Assembly (NCBI RefSeq): GCF_964656455.1
Contig: NC_135717.1
Location: 1,178,001-1,242,000, forward strand
Direction: 5' to 3'
Origin: Halichoerus grypus
Taxonomy: Eukaryota; Chordata; Mammalia; Carnivora; Phocidae
Length of the DNA: 64,000 nt
In this document: in pieces, positions 33,311 through 45,190 of the stretch
Numbering within the stretch: the first letter of the stretch is position 1
Layout of the letters: each line of letters opens with the position of its first letter
Program-made: the position numbers and the translations under genes
Notes under the pieces: model-generated
The model's input: the letters and a program-made list of their open reading frames with translations, nothing else
The model's database searches: none
Told to the model about the DNA's origin: nothing

Positions 33311-35284
33311 GTAAATTTGGGGAAGACAACAGTTCAGCCCCTAACGCAGGGTGTGCAGGGAGGGAGGATTGTGAGGGTGGTGGGATCTGGAGCAGAGGGG
33401 ACCTGGCCCCCGTTACCTGCTCTGAGCCCTGGTGGGGGCTCTGGGGCTGGGGGTGCACGTGCAAGGTGTGGCATGCTGTGTGGGGTGATGGGGGTGTGGT
33501 GTGTGACGGGGCTGTCGGCGGGGGGGGGGGGGTAGGTGCAGTCCACTGGGGCTTTGGGCAGCGCCTGGGGTCCCTCCTGCCGGTGGGGTAGGAGATGGCC
33601 TGCTGTCCCCAGGCTGCAAAATGGAGCAGAAGGACCCGAGAGAGCCCTGGAGGCCACGTGGCCACGGGGGTGAGGATGCCTTGGGGGCCTTTGAGGAGCG
33701 GGGACCACACCCAAGGGCCATCAGTGCAATGCCCCAGGGGCAGGTAGCTCAGAGAACCATCCTCTCACACACACGTTTAGGAACTCAGACCCAAGTTTGT
33801 CAAGAGAAAGGAGGAGGCCCAGACGGACTGAGGCCATGTGCCCGCCACCTGGGAGGAGAGCAGCCTCAAGGCCGCCCTTTGGCGGAGTCACAGAGAATCA
33901 TAAATTGTCCCCAGCTGGGGGCCGGAGGCGGCCCTGCACACCGTCTGTCTTATTGCTTCTCCTGGGTCTTTGCGTTTGGCCCAGAGCTTGGGCTTAAGTC
34001 ACCAAGAAAGACCAGTCGGACAAGCCAGGAAAGGGAAGGCCCCATGTCAGGGTCCAGCACGTGGTGCCTAGGAAGGGAGGGGTCCCTGGGGGCCCACCTC
34101 CCCACCTGCTCAGTCCTGGGCATGTAAGTGGATCTGGAGCCTGGGAGCTTTGGCCTGGGGGTGGGAGTGGGGGTGGGGAGGGCTGGGATCCCAGGGCGGC
34201 TGGGTGGGTTGAACCCAGGGTGAGGAGAGGCGAATGGCCCCGTAGGGCACAGAGCACAGAAGGGCCCCTGCATGGCCTGCACCTAAGTCCTCCTCTCCCC
34301 ATGTCTTCCCGTGGTCGTGCTGGGGGCTGCTCGGGGCTGCTCGGGGCTGCCGGCCTCCTCCAGCTCCGCGTGGGCCTGGTGCCGCCCTCCCAGCCTCTGC
34401 AGAGATTAGGCTGAGAGGCCAGCCCGCTGAGCCTCTGGGCATTAGGCGTCTCCTTCTGACCTTGAGGGGATTTGACGAGGGCTCTGGAGTGGGGGGAGGC
34501 TGGAGAGTTCACCAGAGATCCCATACGGTGGCCTAGACATACCCCTTGTTGGAAAAGCACAATATTTAAAAAAAAAAGAATCAGCTGCCAAGAATAAAAA
34601 TGGAGAGATTTTACATTAAAATCTTACTTCTAACTTCTTTGAGGAAACAGAAACCCAAGGCCCAGGGACCCTGGGCTCGTGTTCAGGTTCTGCCCAGACC
34701 CTCCAGTCGCTCACCCGGGAAGAGCCCTTCAAAGCCGCCCGCACCCCCATCTGGCCCTGTTGCTGCCAGTCCCCCGCCTCGTGCCTGGTCCCATTCCGGT
34801 CTTCACTTCCCGTCCCTTCCCCGGGAGGCCGTCCCTGAACAGCCTGCACCTCACTTTCCACGTCCCTCTTCCTTGCTCCTGTCCCTTCTTGCGCTTGCCT
34901 GCCCCACACTGGGAAGTCGGAGGGACTGTTGCCCTGCACTGGGCTGGCTGGAGGAGACGCAAGCCCCCACCCACATTCCACAGGAGGCAACAGGACACCC
35001 TTCTCGGAGGGAGGAGCCCTGGTCCAGAAGACCACGTGGGGCCAGCGATATTGCCCGGGCCACTTCCGGAAAATCGTCTTGGAATCAGCGATGCTCCATG
35101 AGCTGCTGGTGCGGGGACAGCCGGCCGCCTGCTGGGCCCCTCCTTCCTGTGACGCGCCGGGCGTCTGAGCTCTCGTGTCTACCGTTTGAGCCATTGTCCC
35201 TCTCTTGCTCCTTGAGGGGGCTCTCTCTGCCAGGTCCTTGGATTCAGACCTCACCTTCATGACTTGAACCTCAAAAGGCTTTTG
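33311..35284. other. Intergenic, no gene seen
   Basis: Unique sequence with a 13-base G run (33520-33532), a short GCTCGGGGCT tandem near 34325-34350 and an A-rich patch at 34560-34640. Long open frames on both strands (34600-35262) have no recognisable product. Confidence 0.5.
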
Positions 35285-37425
35285 TAAAGACCGTGGAATT
35301 CACCCTTCAGCGTCCAGTCCTATGAGTTTGACAAATGCACCCGCGTCGCGTAGGCCGTTTCCAACGCACCACCTCCTGCGGTGGCTCCTTCCTCCCAAAC
35401 TCCGGTCCCGGTCATCACCCATCTGTTCCTGTATTCATGGTTTTGTTTTTTCTAGGACATCCTGGAAGTGGAATCATATACGATGTGGCCTTTGGAGTCT
35501 TTGTAGGATTTTAGGCAAATTTATGTTTTATTTAAATGGAGTCATACACTGTGTGGCCTTCGTGCGTGGCCTCTTGCACTCAGCATTGTGCTGTCAAGGG
35601 CCGTCTGTGTTGGAGCAGGTGTCCACCCTTCATCCCTTGGTGTGGCTGGATAGTATTCGTTTCTGGACGCATCACATTTTATCGCCTCAACGGCTGACAG
35701 AAGGTTGGGTTATCCCCACCCGTTGACTAGTGAATATGCCGCTGTGGACGTTTGCACACAGGTTTTTGTTTGAAGAACGGGTTTCGATTCCTTTGTTCCC
35801 CCAGGAGTGGACTTGGTGGGTTGTGTGGTGAGTTGACGTTGAACATTCTGGAACTGCCACAGTGTTTTCTGCAGCGGCTGCGCCATCTTGCATCTCCACT
35901 AGCTTGTAAAAGGGTTCCAGTTCTCAACATCCTTGCCAACGCTTGTCATTTTCTTTCTCCTTCTTTTATTATGGCCAAATTGGTGGATGTGACATGGTAT
36001 CTCATTGCAGTTTTGATTTGCATTTTCCTAATGATGAATGATGTTGAGCATCTTGTCATGTCTTATCAGTCATCTGCATGTCCTCTGGTGAAATGAACGT
36101 TTACTCAGATCATTTGTTTCTTTAAAAAAACGAGTTTGTCATTTTGTTCTTGAGCTCTAAGAGTTCTTTATATGTTCTGGGTCCTGGACCCTTACCAGAT
36201 ACATATTTTGCAAATATTTTCTCCCATTCTGTGGGTTGTCTTTTCACTTTCTTGGTGGTGTCCTTTGATGCACAAAAGCTTTACAATGTGATGAAGTCCA
36301 ATGTATCTCTTTTTCCTTCTGTTGCTTGTGTTTTTGGTGTCATATTGAAGAAACCATTGCTAAATCTGAGGTCATAAAAATTTGCCTCTGTGTTTTCTTC
36401 TAAGAGTTTTATAGCTGTTATATTTAGGTTTTTAAATTTTATTTTGAGGGATGCCTGGGTGGCTTAGTCAGTTAAGCAGACGTCTGCCTTTGGCTCAGGT
36501 TATGATCCCAGGGTCCTGGGATCGAGCCCCACATCGGGCTCTGCTCAGTGGGGAGCCTGCTTCTCCCTCTGCCTGCCGCTCCCCCTGCTTGTGTTCTCTC
36601 TCTGTCTCCCTCTGACAAATAAATAAATAAAATCATAAAATTCATTTAGAGTTAATTTTTTTTATATGGTGTGAGGTAGGGGTCCAACTTCATTTTTATG
36701 CATGTGGACATCCAGTGTCCCAGCACTCTTTGTTGAAGAGAATATTTATCCCCCACTGAATAGTCCTGGCTTGCTTCTTGGAAATCAGTTGGCTGTGGAC
36801 ATATGGTTTTTTTCTGGACTCTCACTGATCGTTATTTCTCCATATCAGTGCCACACTGTTTGATGACTGTAGCTTTGTAGTAAGTTTTGAAACTGAAAAG
36901 TGTGAGTTGAGTCCTCTACCTTTGCTCTTTTTCAAGATTATTTTGGCTATTTAGGGTCCCTTCACAATGCCATATGGATCTGAGGATTCGCTGGTCCATT
37001 TCTGCAAAAAAGGCTGTTGGAATTTTGATAGGAATTGCGTTGAATCTGTGGATCAATTTGGAGAATATTTTCATCTTAATATTAGTAAGTGCTCCAATCC
37101 ATGAACATGGGATGCATTTCCATCTACTTAGGTCTTCTTTCATTCCCTTCAGTAAAGTTGTAGATTTCACTGTACCTGTTTGTACCACATTGGTTACATT
37201 TATTCTTATGTATTTTATTCTTGGTTCTTTATGTGGAATTGTTTTCCTAATTTCCTTTTTGGATTGCTCATGGTCTGCTGATTTTTGTGTGTTGATCCTG
37301 TATCCTGCAACTTTGCTGAATTTGTTTATTGGATCTCACATGTTTTTTGTGTGTATGGATTCTTTGGGATTTTCTGTATATAAGATCATGTTATTTGTGA
37401 ATAGAGATAATTTTACTTAGTATCT
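35285..37425 (-). mobile_element. L1M LINE copy A, antisense, split by a SINE
   Basis: The plus strand is the complement of an old L1 3' end followed by part of ORF2. Signs are GAAGTGGAATCATATACG, CAGATACATATTTTGC, GGTGTGAGGTAGGGGTCC and, in ORF2, GGAATTGCGTTGAATCTG. The minus-strand reading at 37188-36916 is recognisably the C-terminal part of an L1 reverse-transcriptase ORF2 (FNAIPIKIPTAFFAEMDQ). Frames are broken repeatedly, so the element is dead. The Can-SINE at 36449-36636 inserted into it. Confidence 0.92.
36449..36636 (+). mobile_element. Carnivore Can-SINE (tRNA-Lys-derived)
   Basis: GGATGCCTGGGTGGCTTAGT, TTAAGCAGACGTCTGCC, CAGGTTATGATCCCAGGGTC, GGGATCGAGCCCCACATCGG, GGGAGCCTGCTTCTCCC, a CT-rich stretch and (AAAT)n tail are diagnostic of a caniform-type Can-SINE. 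Imperfect 15-bp target-site duplications flank it (36434-36448 and 36637-36651, 12 of 15 matching). It interrupts the L1M copy. The box A and B region is decayed tRNA and is not a tRNA gene. Confidence 0.96.
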
Positions 37426-37439
37426 TTGAATCTTGAGAT

Positions 37440-38690
37440 TCATGATGTTGCATGTATCGATCATTTGTTCCTTTTTATTGCTGAGTAGTATTCCATTGAA
37501 TGGATATGTCACTGTTATTTATCCATTCACCTGTTAGTGGACATTGGATTGTTTCCCATGTAGGCTATTGCAAATAAAGCTGCTATGAAGATCATTACGC
37601 AAGTCTTTGTATGGACATATGCTTGTATTCCTCTTGGGTAGATACCTAGGAGTGGAATGGCTGGGTCATGTGGACATATATATTTAACTTCCAACTTTTA
37701 AGAAACTATTTTTAACAAACTATTTTCTGAAGTGGTTATAAAATTTTGTATTCCCAGAAGCAGTGTATGAAGGTTTTGGTTGCTCTAAGTCTTCACTAAT
37801 ACTTGATATGGTCAGTCTTTTAAATTTTAACCATTTGAATAAGTGCTTAGAGGTATCTCGTTGTGGTTTTAATTTGTATTTCACTCATGACTATTGACCT
37901 TAAGCAATGTTTTAGGTCCTTATTTGCCATTTGTATATCTTCTTTTTTGAAGTATCTTTTCATATCTTTTTTCCATTTTTAATTGAGTTGCTTGTTTTCT
38001 CATTGTTGAATATTGAGCATTCTTTATATGAATGTATATGAATCCTTTATCAGATTTGTGGTTTGGAAATATTTTCTCCTGTCTGTGAGTTGTCCTTTTC
38101 TTCTCTTTACAGTGACTTTTAGACAGCAGGAGGTTTTTTTTTTATTTTGATGGTGTCTAGCTTATTAATTTTTATTTTATGGATTATGCTTTTGATGTCA
38201 TAGCTAAACACTTCTTATCTAAGCAAAGACAAAGATTTTCTCCTATGTTCTCTGCTACAACTTTTATAATTCTAGATTCTACACTTAGATCTATGAACCA
38301 TTTTGAATTAAATTTTGTATACAGTGTGAGGTATGGATCAAAGCTCGTTTTTCTTACATATGGATATACAAATGTTCCTACACCATTTGATGAAAAGACC
38401 ATCTTTTCTCTATTGCCTTTGCATCTTGTCAAAAATTAGTTGTCCACTTTTGTGTGCATTTATCTCTGGACTGTATTCTGTCCTATTGATCTATTTGTCT
38501 ATATTTATACCAATACCATACTGTCTTGATTCCTACAGTTTTATAATCTGTCTTGAAATCAAATCCCATTAGTCCTCCACCTTTGTTATTTTTCAACCAT
38601 TTTGGCTCTTCTAGGTCCTTTGCAGCCCATATGAATTTTATAAATGGTTGTCAATTTCCAACCAAACCTGGAGCAGGCTTGCACTGATCT
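37440..38690 (-). mobile_element. L1M LINE copy B, antisense
   Basis: A second L1 complement starts again from 3'-end sequence: GCTGAGTAGTATTCCATTG, GGATTGTTTCCCATG, GGAGTGGAATGGCTGGGTC, then GATTTGTGGTTTGGAAATA, and ORF2-like TATTGATCTATTTGTC and CCATACTGTCTTGATTCC. Copy A lies immediately to the left and repeats the same L1 landmarks, so these are two insertions and not one element. No intact frame remains. Confidence 0.9.
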
Positions 38691-39964
38691 GCAATAGTTG
38701 GCAGTTGATGCTTTTCTCTCCGGGAGGCTGATCTTTCCAGGAGCTTCTTCTGCTTTTCCCTGATATGGTCCCTCCACCACCATGTCCACTCTCTGACCCT
38801 ACTCACTCACACTTCTCTCCCCCCGCCTACAGAGACCCCAGGCACCTTGCATTACCCTCTACATGTCTCAGAACTGGGGATCATCCCTTTTCCTCTGCAG
38901 TCCACAAAGAGCCCAGCAAGCTCATGTACGCAGAAGAGCTTTCCAGGCTTTCATTATATTTCCCTACAAGTCCTTTGTATTTTGGATAGAATCAGGTTAC
39001 TAATGGGAATGTCTTATACGAGTTCCCACCCACCCATCCATCCACCCACCCACATCCTTCCATCTCCTGCCCATCTTCCCATCTACCCACCCATCCCCTC
39101 CTGATCACAAACCATGCTGGACACTGAGGTACAGAATGCCTCCCAGGACCTAAGTTTCTCTGTCTTTAATGGACACGTTTGAATGAATTGCTCTCCCAGG
39201 GTCCTTCACACTCTGGTTTTCTTTGACTTCTTTGCAAAAACAACCCAAACCTCAGGCTGATGGGGTTACACTGTTTTCACGAGGATGAGGAGCTGGGCCA
39301 AGTCAGAGGTACGGTCTCATGCCCATTGGTTCTGGGACGGACACAGGTTGCTCCTTGCCCCTATTTAAGCCAAGATCCTAGGAACTGAGATCCCCATCAC
39401 AGGGCAAGTACAGTGGATGTTCCAGAGATGTCCTCTATTGGCTATAGGCGGCACTAACTGGGCACCCAGAGGGTGTCCTTCCCCGTCCATGTGGTGGGAG
39501 CCTCCTGCTGACCTCGAGGAAGCAGGGGCTGAGCCCGGAGGACTGAGAGACCAGCAGTGGGGGCCACTCAGGCCCTGGGGATGGGGCGGGGGCCTCAGGA
39601 AGCCTGGGGCTTATCTTTCCCCAGGGCAGGGCACAGGCCCACAGTGTGGGAAGCCTCTGAGCTGACACCATCATCAGACGTGATGCCCAGCTCTGGCCAC
39701 CGCTGCTGGAGCCCTGCCTGCACCTCCCGCCGCACCTCTATACCCAGGGCTGTCTGCAGCCCACACCTGTGCCCGGGCCGGGCTGTGCCCAGCATGTGGA
39801 CGGGCAGGACTGGCATCCCGGGGGATGGCCTCCAAGTTGGAGGGCAAGTGGGGGCAAGAGGCTGTGGGGGGTAGCGGTCCCCCTTCCCATCCACTCTGGC
39901 CCCACCGCCACCGGGATTCCTGGGGTTTGCCCGGATCTCCCGAGCAGCCTGGGCCCAGTGGTGG
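38691..39964. other. Intergenic, no gene seen
   Basis: Mixed unique sequence with a CCAT/CCCA simple repeat at 39025-39100. GC content rises again after 39400. No exon is supported. Confidence 0.5.
39025..39100. repeat. (CCAT/CCCA)n simple repeat
   Basis: CCCACCCACCCATCCATCC, CACCCACCCACATCC and CATCTACCCACCCATCCCC in tandem. Confidence 0.85.
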
Positions 39965-40215
39965 CTCCGTACAGTCTGGAGTTAATAACAGACGTTTTTA
40001 TCTGTTCACAGTTTTCTTGTTGCTCCGTGGCCTCTGCCCATTGAATCTGGGCCCCAGCTGCCTCGCGGGGGAGGCAGACACAGTTAGAACAAAGAAATCA
40101 ATTGACTTTCTGGATGAATTTTTAAAAACTCACAGCAGAGGCAATATTCTGAAAGCAGAGAGGATTTCTTTTGCAAGAGCAGGGCTTTTTGAGAAAGACA
40201 GGGTTTTTGAGTGAG
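39965..40215. promoter_or_regulatory. AT-rich non-repetitive island, candidate regulatory element
   Basis: CTGGAGTTAATAACAGACG, GAAATCAATTGACTTTCTGG and GGATGAATTTTTAAAAACTC with a GAACAAAG (SOX-like) word. No repeat is recognised. Function is inference. Confidence 0.3.
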
Positions 40216-40564
40216 AAGGCCAGACTTTATTGGCATAAGCCACAGAGTGGGGACAACCAGCGAGGGCCTTTTTCCTGCCCGAACAGGGGCAATCCTTGGG
40301 CTGGGGGGAGGCAGAGAAGGGGCTTCTGAGCCCCTCCTCTGGTTCCTGACTGGGTGAAGCTGCGTGGAGGCAGCTGATGGGAAATCCACGAAAGTTTGGG
40401 GGCTACCAGTGCGTGAGACCCATGCTGCCCCGTGCATTCGTGGAGAAGCCCTCACCTGACACCATCACGGTGGCCCCCAGGGGAGGAGCCCCCAGCCATG
40501 CATCTACGAGGAGACTTTACCACTATGATTATTATTATGCTGGGTTTACAAAGCATGTGGTTTG
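40216..40564. other. Intergenic, no gene seen
   Basis: Unique sequence with nothing recognised. Confidence 0.5.
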
Positions 40565-40995
40565 TGCACTGGTTCTTTCCTGCTGTGTAACAAATCAGCC
40601 CACGGTTCAGTGAAGTAAAATGTGTTACCTCACACACAGTTTCTGGGGCGAGGGATTTGGGTGTGGCTTAGCTGTGTGGTTCTGGCTCAGGGTCCCCCCG
40701 GGGGCTGCATCATCTGAAGGCTCACCTGGGGCAGAGGACATCCCGCTCCCACCTCACCTCCTCCAAGACGGCCCATGTGTCCGTACTCACCACTGTTGGT
40801 TGGGGCCACAGCTGCTGCCACGCTGGCTTTCCCCGGACGAGGGGCCCATAGGAGCAAGGAGCAAGGCCCCTGTTTTTTGTGGCCTAGCTGGAAGGTCACA
40901 GCCAGGCCAGCCCACTCAGGGTCCGGGGAGGCTGTACTAGGCCATAAACACCAGCGAGGAGGCTCGTTGGAGGCCGTCTTAGAGGTCGGCTGCCA
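40565..40995 (-). mobile_element. Older MLT1-type LTR remnant, antisense
   Basis: TTCCTGCTGTGTAACAAATC, CACACACAGTTTCTGGGG, GGCTTAGCTGTGTGGTTC, GGGGCTGCATCATCTGAAGG and GGAGGCCGTCTTAGAGGTC with GGCTGCCACAGTTAG match the complement of the older MLT1 subfamilies. Confidence 0.75.
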
Positions 40996-41004
40996 CAGTT
41001 AGTG

Positions 41005-41125
41005 ACGTGCTTTCGTGATCTCAAAGCACTCTGCGGTTTCCAAAGAGCTACCATCCAAAGCAGAGTTCTGCACACATTAGCTCATCAACCCCTGATATGT
41101 TCCCATTTTACCTGTGAAGGGGCTG
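41005..41125 (-). mobile_element. MIR-like remnant (antisense)
   Basis: GATCTCAAAGCACTCTG, CACATTAGCTCATCAACCC and CCCATTTTACCTGTGAAGGG with GGCTGAGG follow the MIR complement. Confidence 0.75.
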
Positions 41126-42174
41126 AGGTGGGGGCTTTGTGAGTCACTGTGGTCCCTGTTAGGCCCTGAGCTGGGCCTCCAGGGTTGGTGGGGCCCAGGA
41201 AGGCATCCTGGAGGAGAGGTCCAACCCCAGCCCCAAAGAGTCAGGCCAGAGCCCAGAATGAAAGGGGTCAGTCCTGAGTCAGCCAGGAGCAGAGCATGCA
41301 GACGACTTGAAAATGCAGCGGAGCCCATTACGGAGGACCTGGGAAGCCTGGTCAAGTGTCTCTTCCTCTGCATACCAGCTCCCAGCCCAGGACTCAGCCC
41401 CCAGAGTGTCTGTGCAGTTCGGGGCCATGCCTGGTTGGGGAGTGGGAGACAGAGGCGGGGCTATGTCTGTTGACCTCTTATGCTGCTCTATGGCCAGCCT
41501 GTGTGTGGGAGGCCTGGAGGCAGGGAGGCCGGCCCGGTGGAGGCCAAGGCCCTGAAGGCCAGGCGGGGCCAGGCCTGAGAAGCCCCCTGGGGTGGTGGGC
41601 CTGGTGTCCAATCTGGACCCAGCAGCTAGCCCTCTCCCTGCCCCTGCCCAGCATGTGGGGGCTGAGTTCTGCTGTCCTCCTCCGTCTTGGAGAAGCCCAC
41701 AGCCTGAACTTCCTCCTGCAGGGGACGGAGAGGGGAGTTTCCAAGCTTCTGTCTTGGCTGGATTAGGGCAGCATTAACTGGACAGACTGGGAGCATACAG
41801 CCCTCCCTGAACGACCCAGCTAATAAGCTCACCATTACAACATAACTAGGGGCACCCTCCTGAGAGCTCTTGCTGGTTTGGGCTAAATTAATCCAAAAAG
41901 AGAGTCATCTGACACTGAGGCCCATCTCTTCTGGGCAACCTTGACAGGGGCAGAGAAGATGGAGGGAGGGTGGGCGGACGGGCTCTGAGCATCTTCTTTG
42001 AAAACTGGAGCCTTCAGTTCTCAGTGAAGACGGAAGTCTCTCCGCTGCCGGTCAGGAGGCAATCCCGGCCTTGCCTCCTCCCAGAGCTGCTCCGGCCCGG
42101 GGCTGGAGGGGAGGGAGTGGGGGGACAGGCAGCCAAGAGCCGAGCCTGCCCTGCTCCCCATTGTTCCCATGTTC
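41126..42174. other. Intergenic, no gene seen
   Basis: GC-rich sequence with an AT-rich pocket at 41815-41930 (GCTAATAAGCTCACC, GGGCTAAATTAATCC). No exon is supported. Confidence 0.45.
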
Positions 42175-42560
42175 TCATTGGGAATGTTGCCCATTGCCGC
42201 GTAACAAAGCGCCCCAGACTCACTTATTCCGCTCACGAGTCTGCCACGTGGGCAGGGCTGGGCATGAGCCTGAAGGCAGCGGATGGGGCAGCCTCTCTCC
42301 GTGAGGCCCGGGCTTCCCCAGAATAGGTGTCAGGGGTCGCAGGGCAGGTGTCCCTAAGAGAGCCAGGTGGCAACTGCATCGGCCTTCATGAGCCAGCTTC
42401 GGAAGTCAGAGCATCACATGGCCGTGCTGGGTCTCGGACACCCTCAGACATGGGCTGGGACAGAGCCGCCACCTCTCGGCAGGGCGGTGCTGAGGTTCTG
42501 GAAGGGCTGGCTGGATGGGAAAGGGGCCTTGCGGCCATTTGTAGGACCACAGTCTGCACC
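42175..42560 (-). mobile_element. Older MLT1-type LTR remnant, antisense
   Basis: TTGCCGCGTAACAAAGCGCC, CAGACTCACTTATTCCGC, GCTCACGAGTCTGCCACGTG and GGGCAGGGCTGGGC match the start of the older MLT1 complement. The right part is too eroded for a firm end. Confidence 0.6.
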
Positions 42561-43429
42561 TGCGGGGACCCCAGGCTCTGCAGCAGAAAGGCCCCGGGGG
42601 TCACCCAGCTCAGAGCTCCCCCAGGAGGCCAGCCCTGCCCGAAGCTCTGCCCCACTCTCTCTGCAGGCAAACGGGAAACCGTGGGTGAGCTTTCCAGGAG
42701 CTGCAGGTCCCGAGGCGAACGGACGCGGCCGAGGCTGTGAGCGGTGGACTCGGAAGGGCTAGGCCTGGGAGTGGGCAAGGGGGGCACGGCCCGTGGTCCC
42801 ACGGCCTCGTTCCCCTTCCTCGGAGGCTGAAGCATGTTTCTGACGGTAAAAACCCTTCTCCTTCAGTGTTGGGTTTCCCCTCTCACGACCAGACTCCTGC
42901 GCGCCCGCCCCTCTCCCAGGACTGTCCTCGGGAGGCCCAGCTAGGTGATGCCCGAAACCATCACATGGGCCGGTAGCCACACGGTCACTCTGAGCTCAGA
43001 GTCGCCAAATGTCGCTCTGAGCTGGTGAGCCCGAGCCCCACAGGGTGTCCCCAAACCTGCCCTGGGGCTTTCCCAAACAGCAGGGCCTTCCAGGTCTGAG
43101 CAGAGGCAGGTCTGCCTGCGGACCCCGGGCCCCCGGGACGAGCAGGGCCTCAGACGCGGCGGCCTCACCTCTTGTCCAGCACAGGGCCCACGAGGCCACA
43201 GGTTGGGGTCTCCTTGACCATCCAGGGGACACGCAGCCCGGACACAGGCCGGGTAGTGGGTCGGCACGTGTGCCGGGCGCCTGGATCCGGCGGCCACGAC
43301 CCCGCTCAGCCGCGCCCCATGTGAGTAAGACGACAACAACACGCCCCACAAGCTGCCGGGGGGGGGGACCCCAGGCTCCCTTCCGGGGAGCATCCCTCGG
43401 CCCAGCGCCGCCCTGCCAAGTCCCCAAGT
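42561..43429. other. Intergenic, no gene seen
   Basis: GC-rich unique sequence. Open frames on both strands have no recognisable product. Confidence 0.5.
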
Positions 43430-43650
43430 TAACAAGTTCAGGCCTGGTGATTAAGTAGATTCACAAAGTTGATGAAAAAAATCCCGATATAAATAAATAT
43501 TCCTGGAGACATTCCACCCCCTGCAGGTATGAACTTTGAATAATTGCAGAGAATTATGCTGAGGACTAATCAAAACTTTTTTTTCGTTTGCTAATTACCT
43601 CTGGGCTTCATCAGCGTCAGAATCTAATCAACTCCAGACATCTTAATCGA
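43430..43650. promoter_or_regulatory. AT-rich non-repetitive island, candidate conserved enhancer
   Basis: The clearest AT-rich island of the intergenic region: GGTGATTAAGTAGATTCAC, CGATATAAATAAATATTCC, GAATAATTGCAGAG, GGACTAATCAAAAC and TTTGCTAATTACCTC. Several TAAT cores, typical homeodomain sites, lie within 220 bp bounded by CpG-rich sequence. No repeat family is recognised. Enhancer role is inference. Confidence 0.42.
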
Positions 43651-44870
43651 CCCTCGGGAAACGCTAGGGCTGGGGAGGGTTTCGCGTCACACCAGAGCAG
43701 GGCCGGGGGGCCAGTGTTGGGAGAGCAGGGGTCCTGGGTCCAGAGGCACCCTGGTCTGGCAGGGGTGCTGGCCAGTGGGCACGCAGAGCCCGCCGAGGGC
43801 GGCCCTGCCTCTGCTCGGGGTGAAGGAAGCCCTCCATCCCCAATATCCCCTCCTGCGGAGGTCGTCAGCTTAGATGGAGGGGGCCCGGGTGGGGGCGGGC
43901 CCTGGGGTGGCCCCCAGTCTTGGGCTGACTCCGCGAGAGGCCTGGGGGCCATTCAGGATCCTGGGCCAGGGAGGCTCAGCGGTGTCTCCAGGTGGAAGGA
44001 GGGTTTGCTCTGCGCTCTGAAGGAAATCATTTGCATCTGATGAAAAATTCCTCCGCGGAGCAGAGCAAGGCTCAGGAGCCTGGGATCAGAGGCCCTTGGA
44101 GCTGCGAGCTTGATCATGGTTCTCTACCCCGTCCTGGGTGCAGGAGGCATGCCGGGAGCCCTGACGGCTGGGCCAGAGACGTCCCTCAGCCCCTCTGGGC
44201 CAGGAGCCCCACCCCTCGGCCTCCCTTGCTGGCCAGGCTGGTTCCCTGGGCCTGGCTCCCATCCCCTCCCCACTGCCCTTACCAAGAGAGCCTCTGACCC
44301 GGTTCCAGAGGAAAAACTCATCAGCGTGGAAATCCGCCTTCGAGAAGCCCAAGCCTCCACCCTGCATCCTTCAGCCCCCTCCTACTGCTCCCCTTCCCCA
44401 CAGAGCTCCTAGGACAGGCTGAGGAGGCCCACTGTGGCCCCTGCTCAGGACACACGGTCCCTTCCTGGTTCTTTGCACCCAGCAGCTTGCGGATACCACG
44501 GAGCCATGCGCTGTCGTGAGCAACCCTGTGGGGTAGCCTCGTGGGCCCAAGGAGATGAAGTGCCTCGTGGACCCCCAAGTCCTCAAAGGAGCCTGGATTT
44601 GAGGTCCCACAGGCTGGCTGGGGAGTTGGGGTGCTTCCCTGAACGCTTCTGTCGGGGGCCCACATATACCCAGGACGGCTGAAGTGGGGTGTCTAGGACA
44701 CATCTTCTCTCCCTGGGAAGCCAGATGGTCATGATCCCCCCGCAAGCAGGCAGGTGTGGGCCTTCTGCACCCCCTTCTCCACCACAGCCTGTGCTGGACC
44801 CCGACCCCAGATCCTTCTGCTGTGGACGGAGGGGACCCGTGGGTGGGGGCAGGGAGATGTGGGGAGGGGG
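43651..44870. other. Intergenic, no gene seen
   Basis: GC-rich unique sequence with a perfect POU octamer ATTTGCAT at 44029-44036. No exon is supported. Confidence 0.5.
44029..44036 (+). promoter_or_regulatory. POU/OCT octamer word
   Basis: A perfect ATTTGCAT in GC-rich unique DNA (AATCATTTGCATCTGATG context), followed by TGATGAAAAATTCC. An 8-mer alone is weak evidence of binding. Confidence 0.25.
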
Positions 44871-45190
44871 CACTGAGTGCGGGAGCCCCAGGGAGAGAAG
44901 GGGCCCCCGGGAGATGGGGGTCTCGGGAGGTGGGCGGGCAGGAGTCCTGACAAGGTGAAGGTTCCTGGGGGTAGGGTCCTGGGAGTGGTGTCTTGGGGAG
45001 TTTGGAGGTGGGGATCCCAAACAACAGGGGTCCTAGGGAGGCAAGGCATGGGTTTCCTCAGGGTGAAAAATCTTGAGAGGTGGGGGTCCCATGTAAGTGC
45101 CCCCAAGAAGGCAAGAAGAAGGAGCCCCAGGAAGGGGGGGTTCCTGGGCAGCTGGGGGTCCCGGGGGGTCTCTGTCTCATTTTCTCTGTT
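44870..45190. repeat. Degenerate GGGTCCTGGGAG-like minisatellite
   Basis: Loosely recurring words: GGGGGTCTCGGGAGGTGG, GGTTCCTGGGGGTAG, GGTCCTGGGAGTGG, GGGGTCCTAGGGAGG and TTGAGAGGTGGGGGTCCC. Spacing is irregular at about 25-45 bp. It is probably an old, decayed tandem array. Confidence 0.45.

Noticed and set aside
36449..36520. tRNA-like sequence at the SINE head
   Set aside because: Derived from tRNA-Lys but eroded and part of the Can-SINE, so not a tRNA gene.
36916..37188. 90-codon minus-strand frame resembling reverse transcriptase
   Set aside because: As a gene: it is a short surviving piece of a dead L1 ORF2 and is listed as a mobile element.
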